Source: Parvularcula sp039198765
GTDB taxonomy: Bacteria; Pseudomonadota; Alphaproteobacteria; Caulobacterales; Parvularculaceae
Direction of reading: 5' to 3'
Assembly (NCBI GenBank): GCA_039198765.1
Contig: JBCCTF010000149.1
Location: 1 to 9,032 of the forward strand
DNA: 9,032 bases
The translations under genes were made by a program, and so were the position numbers. Below are positions 1-5,844 of this stretch, one piece after another. The stretch's first letter is position 1. Every line of letters begins with the position of its first letter. The notes under the pieces were generated by a model that was given only the letters and a program-made list of their open reading frames with translations, did no database searches and was not told the origin of the DNA.

Positions 1-1
1 C

Positions 2-580
2 ATGGGCCTTGATGGTCGGATCGGGAACAAGTTTCTCCATGCCGGCCCTGGCTACGGCGGATCCTGCTTCCCGAAAGACACAAGCGCCCTCGCCCGCATC
101 GGGCAGGAGCACGCGACGCCGATGCAGATCACCGAAACCGTGATCAAGGTGAACGACCAACGCAAACGCGCCATGGTGGGCAAGGTTGTCGACCTGATCG
201 GTGGGTCCTTGAACAAAAAGAAGATCGCTGTCCTCGGCGTGACCTTTAAGCCGATGACCGACGACATGCGCGACGCACCTTCGCTGACGATTGTGCCCTC
301 TTTCGTCGGAAGCGGCGCGGAAGTAACCGTCGTCGATCCTGAGGGCCGCAAGGAGGGCGAGGAGCTCCTACCCGGCGTGACGTGGTGTGCGGATCCCTAC
401 GAGGCTGCACAAGACGCTGATGCTGTCGTGATCATCACCGAATGGAACGAGTTCCGTGCTCTCGACCTCAAGCGCCTCAAATCGGTGATGAAGGGCGACA
501 AGATCGCGGACCTCCGCAACATCTACGATCCGGCAGACATGAAGGACGCCGGCTTCGAATACGTCTCCATCGGCCGCTAA
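2..580 (+). CDS. UDP-glucose 6-dehydrogenase, C-terminal part (5' end outside window)
   Basis: This is the distal 192 residues of a UDP-glucose/GDP-mannose dehydrogenase family enzyme, which oxidises UDP-glucose to UDP-glucuronate with two NAD+ in the cytoplasm. The visible part starts just before the catalytic block GPGYGGSCFPKD (about residues 15-26), with the nucleophilic Cys at visible residue 22. The central helical dimerisation region follows. The C-terminal UDP-binding domain opens with KKIAVLGVTFKPMTDDMRDAP (about 73-93), the family's FKxxTDDxRxxPS signature, and ends after a Rossmann-like VVIITEWNEF stretch. Family members are roughly 430-450 residues, so the NAD-binding half lies upstream. 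The ATG at position 2 is an internal Met, not the start. The stop TAA lies 11 nt before the epimerase start, so the two are probably co-transcribed. GDP-mannose dehydrogenase is a less likely alternative, given the UDP-glucuronate epimerase next door. Confidence 0.93.
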   Translation: MGLDGRIGNKFLHAGPGYGGSCFPKDTSALARIGQEHATPMQITETVIKVNDQRKRAMVGKVVDLIGGSLNKKKIAVLGVTFKPMTDDMRDAPSLTIVPSFVGSGAEVTVVDPEGRKEGEELLPGVTWCADPYEAAQDADAVVIITEWNEFRALDLKRLKSVMKGDKIADLRNIYDPADMKDAGFEYVSIGR

Positions 581-587
581 AGGGGAG
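581..587 (+). promoter_or_regulatory. Shine-Dalgarno site of the epimerase gene
   Basis: AGGGGAG begins directly after the dehydrogenase stop codon and sits 4 nt upstream of the ATG at 592. It supports that start over the in-frame upstream ATG at 442, which would overlap the dehydrogenase by about 140 nt. Confidence 0.7.
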
Positions 588-591
588 CGCC

Positions 592-1641
592 ATGCGCACC
601 GTTCTCGTCACCGGCACGGCCGGCTTCATCGGCTTTCACGTCGCGCGGCTCCTACTCGCTGAGGGTGGGTTCCGCGTCATCGGCTATGACAACCTCAACA
701 GCTACTATGACGTGAAGCTAAAGGAGGGTCGCCGAGCGATCCTGAAGGAGCATGCCAACTACACGGATGTCATTGGCGACCTTGAGGATCTTGAGACATT
801 GAAGGCGGCGGTGGCCGACACGCCGCCGGATGTGATCATCCATCTCGCCGCACAGGCGGGCGTCCGTCACAGCCTCGATGCCCCAGGTGAGTACATTCAG
901 TCGAACGTCGTGGGGACCTTCAACGTCATGGAGATCGCGCGGGAACATAAGGTCGCCCATCTGATGATGGCGTCGACCTCGTCAGCCTATGGCGCAAACA
1001 CGGAGTATCCCTTCCGTGAGACGCAAAAGTCGGATCTCCCGCTTACGATCTATGCAGCCACGAAGAAGGCCACGGAGGGCATGGGGCACTGCTATGCCAG
1101 CCTTTGGGGGATACCCACGACGATGTTCCGCTTCTTCACGGTCTATGGGCCGTGGGGCCGCCCGGACATGGCCTATTTCAAGTTCACGGATCGGATCCTG
1201 AACGGGCAACCCATCGACATTTACAACCATGGTGAGATGGAGCGGGACTTCACTTACGTGGACGATCTCGTGCGCGCGATCCGCCTCCTGATGGATGCGC
1301 CCCCCCTGCCGCCCGAAGAGCGTGGCGAAGACTTCCCCGGCGATAGCGTAAGCCCGGTCGCCCCGCATCGCCTTGTGAACATCGGAAACTCTCAGTCCGA
1401 ACGGTTGCTTGATTTCATTGAAGAGATCGAGCGCGCATTGGGCCAGAAGGCCAAGCGCAACTACATGGACATGCAGCCCGGTGACGTGAAGAAGACCTGG
1501 GCCGATGCGACGCTCCTCCAGGCTCTCACGGGCTACAAACCGGAGACCTCAATCCGCGAAGGGGTTGACGCGTTTGTAGCGTGGTACGTGGACTTCTACG
1601 GGATCGACGCTGCACAAAAGCGGGGCATGCCCGCATCTTGA
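592..1641 (+). CDS. NAD-dependent epimerase, UDP-glucuronate 4-epimerase type
   Basis: A complete 349-residue extended short-chain dehydrogenase/reductase. It most likely interconverts UDP-glucuronate and UDP-galacturonate in the cytoplasm for polysaccharide synthesis. The N-terminal NAD-binding motif is GTAGFIG (about residues 8-14). It is followed by DNLNSYYDVKLKEGR, a segment characteristic of UDP-glucuronate 4-epimerases. IIHLAAQAGVRHS lies around 84-96. The catalytic YxxxK is YAATK, preceded by the STSSAYG serine motif, and RFFTVYGPWGRPDM follows as the substrate-binding region. Length matches the family (about 330-350). The start at 592 has a good Shine-Dalgarno site and begins right at the Rossmann strand MRTVLVTG. 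It lies immediately downstream of UDP-glucose dehydrogenase, which makes its expected substrate, so the pair forms a UDP-Glc to UDP-GalA route. UDP-glucose 4-epimerase specificity is possible but fits less well. Confidence 0.92.
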   Translation: MRTVLVTGTAGFIGFHVARLLLAEGGFRVIGYDNLNSYYDVKLKEGRRAILKEHANYTDVIGDLEDLETLKAAVADTPPDVIIHLAAQAGVRHSLDAPGEYIQSNVVGTFNVMEIAREHKVAHLMMASTSSAYGANTEYPFRETQKSDLPLTIYAATKKATEGMGHCYASLWGIPTTMFRFFTVYGPWGRPDMAYFKFTDRILNGQPIDIYNHGEMERDFTYVDDLVRAIRLLMDAPPLPPEERGEDFPGDSVSPVAPHRLVNIGNSQSERLLDFIEEIERALGQKAKRNYMDMQPGDVKKTWADATLLQALTGYKPETSIREGVDAFVAWYVDFYGIDAAQKRGMPAS

Positions 1642-1649
1642 GGCACGCC

Positions 1650-2555
1650 ATGGACGCACCGACGCTGACAGCGATTGTCCCCCTGCATAACAAGGTTCGC
1701 ACGATAGCGCGGACCCTGACATCGATTGCAGGCCAGACGCATCCGGCTTCAGAGATCATCGTCGTCGATGATGTGTCATCAGATGGCAGCGTGGAGGCGG
1801 TGGAGGAGCTCTCGATCCCCAACCTTCGGCTCCTAAAGCGGGATCGGCCTGGCCCTGGTGGGTATGCAGCACGGAACCTTGGTGCCGAAAAAGCAACTGG
1901 TGACTGGCTTGCTTTTCTCGATGCCGATGATGAATGGCTCCCTACGCATCTTGAGGCGGCATCGCGGGTCATCGCGCAGTCACCTGAAGTGGGCGTGATC
2001 TTCTTTGGACGTGCTGTTCGCAACAAGGTGACAGGCGCTGGAGAAGTGCGCGGCACGGGCGCAGAAGGCGTTCAGAGCGCTAATGCGCTTTTGGCCGATT
2101 ATGCTGAGCGGAACTTATTTCACGTGAACGCTTTGATCGTCCGCCGTGATGTCTTCCTCGAGACCGGCGGTTTCAACGATGGAAAGGGCTGGCGCCGTGG
2201 AGGCGACAGCGAACTCTGGCTGAGGCTCATCCACCATGGTGCGCCTGTTTACGTCTCTCCCGAGATCACCAGCATCTACGACATGGATTTCTCCGACGTG
2301 ATCCGGAGCACAAAGAACTTTGTTCGTGAGCATCCAGTCCGCGTCACTGTCCGGCAGATGCTCCTTCAAGAGACAAACCCAAAGCGGGCAAAGCTCCTCA
2401 AACGCCTCGCGACCCGGAAGACCGTCGAGTGGATTGCCGAGCTCCCGAACCGGCTCGTAGGGACAAAACTTGCCCTGCTCGCGACGATCTACCCAACGGG
2501 ATTATCCAAACGAGACGTTGCGCGGCTTGCCAAAAGCATTGCCACACGCTGGTGA
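1650..2555 (+). CDS. Glycosyltransferase family 2
   Basis: A 301-residue GT-A fold, inverting glycosyltransferase, presumably cytoplasmic or membrane-peripheral, that transfers a sugar from a nucleotide donor to a lipid-linked or polymer acceptor. The N-terminus has the GT2 signature TAIVPLHN (7-14), EIIVVDDVSSDGS (35-47) with the nucleotide-binding DD, and LAFLDADDEW (87-96) with the metal-binding DxD at 91-93. GGDSELWLRL further on corresponds to the acceptor/catalytic-base region. The C-terminus is basic, with no clear membrane segment. The ATG at 1650 is preferred because the GT2 strand starts straight after it. A GAGG (1640-1643) that overlaps the epimerase stop lies 6 nt upstream, suggesting translational coupling. 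An upstream in-frame ATG at 1581 would overlap the epimerase and add non-homologous residues. The donor sugar cannot be read from the sequence; UDP-GalA or UDP-GlcA is suggested only by context. Confidence 0.9.
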   Translation: MDAPTLTAIVPLHNKVRTIARTLTSIAGQTHPASEIIVVDDVSSDGSVEAVEELSIPNLRLLKRDRPGPGGYAARNLGAEKATGDWLAFLDADDEWLPTHLEAASRVIAQSPEVGVIFFGRAVRNKVTGAGEVRGTGAEGVQSANALLADYAERNLFHVNALIVRRDVFLETGGFNDGKGWRRGGDSELWLRLIHHGAPVYVSPEITSIYDMDFSDVIRSTKNFVREHPVRVTVRQMLLQETNPKRAKLLKRLATRKTVEWIAELPNRLVGTKLALLATIYPTGLSKRDVARLAKSIATRW

Positions 2556-2567
2556 CCGCATGCTTGC

Positions 2568-3884
2568 TTACCTTTTGCGCCTTTTGTTCAAGAGCCGCGT
2601 GAACGCGTCCTTCAAAGTTGTGAAATCTGACTTCCGGTAAAGCACCAGATCCTTGAGCGGCAGATGCGTTACGCGTGCGTAAAGCACGATGAACCCCAGC
2701 GTGCCAACCACATAAACGCTGCTCATGGAGATCGCCGCGCCCATTGCGCCATACGTTGGAATGAAGAGCGCCCCGAGGATGATCGTGGAGGCCAGCATCG
2801 GGACAATGATCCAGCTTGCCGCCCAAGGCGTGCCGCGCCCGGAGAGATCCTGGCGAAGGATCTTGAAGACCACCATCGCAACGACACCGGGTAGAAGCAC
2901 CACAAAGATATCCGCCGACGGGGCAAAAGCCTCGCCATAGATGAGCGGGATCACCGTACGGGCAAGGAGCGCTGCAATGACCGCGCCTATCATGCCGATA
3001 AGGAACGTAAGCCGCGCGAGCATCGCCACCTTGAGTGAGAATTTGGCCTCGTCCTTTGCAGCCGCTGAGCGGGCAAAGACGAGGGCGCTCATCACCGCGG
3101 GTATCTGCCAGAGAAGCTCCGCGAGGTTCGAGCTCAGGGAGTAAAAGCCAAGTTGCTCGATGCTCCCGAATTGCTGCACCAGAAAAATGTTGGCCTTATA
3201 GACCATCACCATCATGAAATAGACGACCGCGAACGACGACCCGATGCCTGTCATCTTGCGTGCAATCTCGGGCGTGAAGCGGACGCGGAGCGGCACGAAT
3301 AACGAGAGATTTGAAAGCATGATCGCCGCCACGAGCAGCACGGAGAGCGTCATCGCTCCGACTGCGCCCGCCGTGCCAAAGCCCAGTGCGCCAACGAAAA
3401 ACGCCGTTCCAAAGAGCTTTGAGATGCCTGGCGCCCAGTTGGACACTGTGAATTCATCAATGCGCTGTAGGCCGAGGAATATGCCAGCGATGTAGGTGTA
3501 GACGATGGCCCCTGGCACGACGAGGCACGCAAAGACCACGATGAGAGGCGTGTAGCCGTCCTCCCATGTGAGCCAAAGCCATCCAAAGCAAAGGGCCATG
3601 CCGATCAAACTGGTGAGGAAGGCTGTGGCGAGGGTCGTCTCCACGATCTTCTCCACCGGCCACGTCTCGCGCCCGATATGGAACGCGGCCGCGTTGCGCA
3701 CGCCAAACTCTGCAATCGTGATGATCATCTGCGGCGCGAGGATGACGGCTGCGATCAGACCTTTACCCTCGACACCCAGCACACGGGCGATGATGATGCC
3801 CGTGATGAAGCTTGCGATCTGGACCGCGATCCGTCCTGTCAGAATCGGCATCACGTCACGGAGAAAGCTCCGCTTCGCGCGCAT
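2568..3884 (-). CDS. Polysaccharide flippase, Wzx/MOP superfamily
   Basis: An integral inner-membrane protein of the MOP exporter superfamily, expected to flip undecaprenyl-linked repeat units across the membrane. The chosen start gives 438 residues with about 12 hydrophobic segments. The first contains TGRIAVQIASFITGIIIARVLG, followed by the family-typical GVEGKGLIAAV loop. LIYGEAFAPSADIFVVLLPG in the C-terminal half is also typical, and the tail is basic (NKRRKR). The start is uncertain. ATG at 3884 begins at the conserved region but has no obvious ribosome site. An in-frame TTG at 3911 has AAGGA 7 nt upstream (complement of 3919-3923). ATG at 3962 would add 26 residues that look non-conserved and also has no ribosome site. 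It converges on the glycosyltransferase with 12 nt between stops, and diverges from the lyase. No Wzy polymerase is visible, so a Wzx/Wzy pathway is an inference. Confidence 0.88.
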   Translation of the reverse strand: MRAKRSFLRDVMPILTGRIAVQIASFITGIIIARVLGVEGKGLIAAVILAPQMIITIAEFGVRNAAAFHIGRETWPVEKIVETTLATAFLTSLIGMALCFGWLWLTWEDGYTPLIVVFACLVVPGAIVYTYIAGIFLGLQRIDEFTVSNWAPGISKLFGTAFFVGALGFGTAGAVGAMTLSVLLVAAIMLSNLSLFVPLRVRFTPEIARKMTGIGSSFAVVYFMMVMVYKANIFLVQQFGSIEQLGFYSLSSNLAELLWQIPAVMSALVFARSAAAKDEAKFSLKVAMLARLTFLIGMIGAVIAALLARTVIPLIYGEAFAPSADIFVVLLPGVVAMVVFKILRQDLSGRGTPWAASWIIVPMLASTIILGALFIPTYGAMGAAISMSSVYVVGTLGFIVLYARVTHLPLKDLVLYRKSDFTTLKDAFTRLLNKRRKR

Positions 3885-3928
3885 GTGATTTGACGTGGAG
3901 GTGTGGGTCAAAGTTCGGTCCTTCGCCT

Positions 3929-3956
3929 TTGACTGAACGCGTGAGTGGTGTATCCA
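3929..3956 (+). promoter_or_regulatory. Candidate sigma-70-like promoter for the lyase gene
   Basis: TTGACT (3929-3934) resembles a -35 box. A 16-nt spacer separates it from TATCCA (3951-3956), a poor -10. It points toward the lyase start at 4052, giving a leader of roughly 90 nt. It lies where the longest flippase start would be coding, which mildly favours a shorter flippase. One of the two boxes is weak, so this is tentative. Confidence 0.25.
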
Positions 3957-4037
3957 ATCCATCTGCGGCGGCCGCGTAAACCGTCGGAGTAAGAACGTCT
4001 GCGAACTTATCTTCTGTCGGCTATCAATGGAAAGGTC

Positions 4038-4042
4038 AGAGG
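4038..4042 (+). promoter_or_regulatory. Likely ribosome-binding site of the lyase gene
   Basis: AGAGG sits 9 nt upstream of the ATG at 4052, an acceptable Shine-Dalgarno spacing. It supports that start, which also places a signal peptide at the N-terminus. Confidence 0.45.
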
Positions 4043-4051
4043 CCCGTCGTC

Positions 4052-5362
4052 ATGATTTACTCACCCCCGTTTCCTTTTTATCACGTCGCGCGTGCCCACG
4101 TTGGGCGCTTCGTGTTCGTCCTGTTCGCGGCGCTCATGTTGCTCCCTGAGGAGCTGTTTGCGAACACCGATCAGAATCGCTTCATCACGACTGGCGGCAC
4201 CCGAGAACACGGTGTCATCACACGCGTGACGTCGCTTGCAGATAGCGGCCCCGGGACACTTCGTGAGGCCATTGAGACAGTGAAAACAGCGAATGTGATC
4301 GTGTTTGAGGTGGGCGGTGAGATTGAGCTCGAAGAAGACATCTTCATTCGCAAGAGCCAGGTGACGATTGCTGGTCAAACAGCCCCCTCCCCCGGCATCA
4401 CCCTGTCTGGAGCGAGCCTCCGGGTGCGTGCATCTGACGTCGCGATCGAACATATCTCCTTTCGACCGGGGCTCGAAGCCGAACCCGCCGAACGCGCTGA
4501 TGGGCTGACAATCGGTGGCGGCAGCCGTGAGGTGAAAAGGATCAGGCTGCGCAACATCTCTGTGAGCTGGTCGAGAGATGAGCTGACGGCGGTTGCGGAC
4601 CCGACGGACGGCCCTGTCAGCATCACGCATTCCATTTTCGCCGAAGCGCTGCGAGATGCAGGCCACCCGAAAGGTCGCCATTCCATGGGTCTTTTGGTGC
4701 GCGACGCACCAAGGGGGGTGACGATCGCGGGCAACCTTTTTGTAAGCAATGCGCACAGGAATCCGGTGCTCGGAAGCGACGTGCGCGCGCTCGTGAAAAA
4801 CAACTGGATCGTTAATCCGCGCTTCAATGCGATGCATGTCTACCTCGACGATCACCCCGAGAACATGGTCGCCTTTTTCGAAAACAACGTGATGACGCCT
4901 GGCCAAGATACCTTTGAGGAAACCCGGCCTCTCAATCTGCAGAGCCCAGATGAACTCGCAGGCACTGGCGCGACGCTCATATCGACAGACAACACGGTTC
5001 TGATGCCAGACGACATGGCCGCGATTGATTTTGACAGCCCCGGCCCCGCTGCGCGAGCAGATGCCAACATTGGAACGAAGGCGGTACCGTCCCACGTCGT
5101 TCAATTTGCAGGCGCTCGGCCGCTTGATCGCAACCCAACGGATCGACGGATCATTGAAGACGTTTTCGCCGGGAGCTCAGCCATTGTTGATGTCCCACCT
5201 GAGGACGTCGTTTTGCCGTCGAGCAAAGGCGTGGTCGTGCCACCCGAGGATGCATTTGCTCTGACGGAACGTGGCAATACCCGCGTCGAGGTCTGGCTTG
5301 AGGAGCTCCACCTCGAGCTTGGCGGTGTTGCGGGCTTTGAGTTCGAACCCCTGAACGGGTGA
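4052..5362 (+). CDS. Secreted pectate-lyase-like right-handed beta-helix protein
   Basis: A 436-residue exported protein that resembles family 1 polysaccharide (pectate) lyases, which cut galacturonan-type chains by beta-elimination. Residues 1-37 look like a Sec signal peptide: basic segment, hydrophobic core about 19-32, and probable cleavage after LFA (37). The mature part begins with the family's ITTGGTREHGVITRVTSLADSGPGTLREA (45-73). It continues with IVFEVGGEIEL (83-93), VTIAGQTAPSPGITL (104-118) and HISFRPG (134-140), which are beta-helix coils. RNISVSWSRDE (167-177), KGRHSMGLL (207-215) and SNAHRNPVL (232-240) correspond to conserved coils around the active site, with candidate Asp and Arg residues. 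ARPLDRNPTDRRI (355-367) is typical of the family's C-terminal part. It may be periplasmic or extracellular. Next to UDP-GalA synthesis genes, its likely job is trimming the polymer made here. The substrate is inferred; other uronate polymers are possible. Confidence 0.85.
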   Translation: MIYSPPFPFYHVARAHVGRFVFVLFAALMLLPEELFANTDQNRFITTGGTREHGVITRVTSLADSGPGTLREAIETVKTANVIVFEVGGEIELEEDIFIRKSQVTIAGQTAPSPGITLSGASLRVRASDVAIEHISFRPGLEAEPAERADGLTIGGGSREVKRIRLRNISVSWSRDELTAVADPTDGPVSITHSIFAEALRDAGHPKGRHSMGLLVRDAPRGVTIAGNLFVSNAHRNPVLGSDVRALVKNNWIVNPRFNAMHVYLDDHPENMVAFFENNVMTPGQDTFEETRPLNLQSPDELAGTGATLISTDNTVLMPDDMAAIDFDSPGPAARADANIGTKAVPSHVVQFAGARPLDRNPTDRRIIEDVFAGSSAIVDVPPEDVVLPSSKGVVVPPEDAFALTERGNTRVEVWLEELHLELGGVAGFEFEPLNG

Positions 5363-5367
5363 GGCAA

Positions 5368-5382
5368 GGGCGCCGAGCGCCC
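5368..5382 (+). other. Short perfect hairpin after the lyase stop
   Basis: GGGCGC-CGA-GCGCCC is a 6-bp perfect GC stem with a 3-nt loop, 5 nt after the lyase stop. No U-tract follows, so it could be an mRNA 3' stabiliser or a pause site, but it is not a classical intrinsic terminator. Confidence 0.35.
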
Positions 5383-5426
5383 ATCCCGCATTCCAACCAG
5401 TTTTCTGGCTCTGTCCCCCGTGCGGT

Positions 5427-5447
5427 GCGTTCATGTCTTGTGAACGC
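5427..5447. promoter_or_regulatory. 7+7 inverted repeat, possible operator
   Basis: GCGTTCA-N7-TGAACGC is a perfect dyad with a 7-nt spacer, about 107 nt upstream of the spike gene start. The geometry suits a dimeric DNA-binding protein. It could also form an RNA hairpin, or belong to the neighbouring terminator candidate, since the right arm overlaps it. I do not recognise the motif as a known box. Confidence 0.35.
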
Positions 5448-5474
5448 GTTCTCGCGACATTTCCCGCGTTTTTT
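5443..5474 (+). terminator. Possible Rho-independent terminator of the lyase gene
   Basis: AACGCG (5443-5448) can pair with CGCGTT (5465-5470) across a 16-nt loop, and a run of six T (5469-5474) overlaps and follows the stem. The loop is long and the stem short, so confidence is low. Its position between the lyase and the spike gene would separate their transcripts. Confidence 0.3.
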
Positions 5475-5542
5475 CTTCCAGATGAGCGGCTATTGGGGAC
5501 ATCCGCAACTTGTGGGGCATGACCCCTGATGCGCTCGCACCC

Positions 5543-5548
5543 AAGGAG
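5543..5548 (+). promoter_or_regulatory. Shine-Dalgarno site of the spike gene
   Basis: AAGGAG lies 5 nt before the ATG at 5554. It is the strongest ribosome site in the window and fixes the start of the long reading frame, so the protein begins MSNPFSRS with no signal peptide. Confidence 0.75.
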
Positions 5549-5553
5549 CGCAC

Positions 5554-5844
5554 ATGTCAAACCCGTTTTCACGCTCGCTCTCATTGAGCGATCCGGCCAC
5601 GGATCTCATGCCGGTGGAGCCAAGCGATACACAGAACCTGCCCTCAACCGCTGTTTCGCTATATATTGAGACTGGCGGCATGCTGGCGATCACCACGGCT
5701 GCTGGCCACGAGCGGATCATCAACGTGCCGGACTTTAAACTCCTCCCAGTGGGGGTGGTGCGTGTTAGAGCAACGGGGACAACGGCGACTGGCATCCATG
5801 CCCTGGTCCAAACCAACGCCGTAGTTGTCGAGGCTGGTCTCACT
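5554..5844 (+). other. Domain: Rcc01079-like spike base (residues 1-97)
   Basis: The segment has the features I recall for the small spike base family: an N-terminal SNPFSRSLS followed by LMPVEPSDTQNLP, then AVSLYIETGG, LLPVGVVRVRATGTTATGI and HALV. The LPVGVxRVxATGTTAxGI stretch is the most diagnostic. Known members are usually stand-alone proteins of about 100 residues; here the domain is fused to a long C-terminal extension. The family name is recalled from knowledge and has not been checked by a search. Confidence 0.7.

Noticed and set aside
442..591. Upstream ATG extension of the epimerase
   Set aside because: It would overlap the dehydrogenase by about 140 nt and add Arg/Pro-rich residues before the Rossmann strand. 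The ATG at 592 has a good ribosome site.
1526..2056. 176-codon - strand frame across the epimerase/glycosyltransferase junction
   Set aside because: It is antisense to the GT2 motifs, Ser/Arg-rich and of low complexity, with no domain seen.
4061..5104. 347-codon open frame on the - strand inside the lyase gene
   Set aside because: It is antisense to a frame with a signal peptide and clear pectate-lyase motifs. Its translation is rich in R/H/C and shows no recognisable domain. It is a by-product of high-GC coding.
5514..5526. GGGG-CATGA-CCCC hairpin just before the spike ribosome site
   Set aside because: A 4-bp stem is common by chance in high-GC DNA, and there is no second feature to support a regulatory role.
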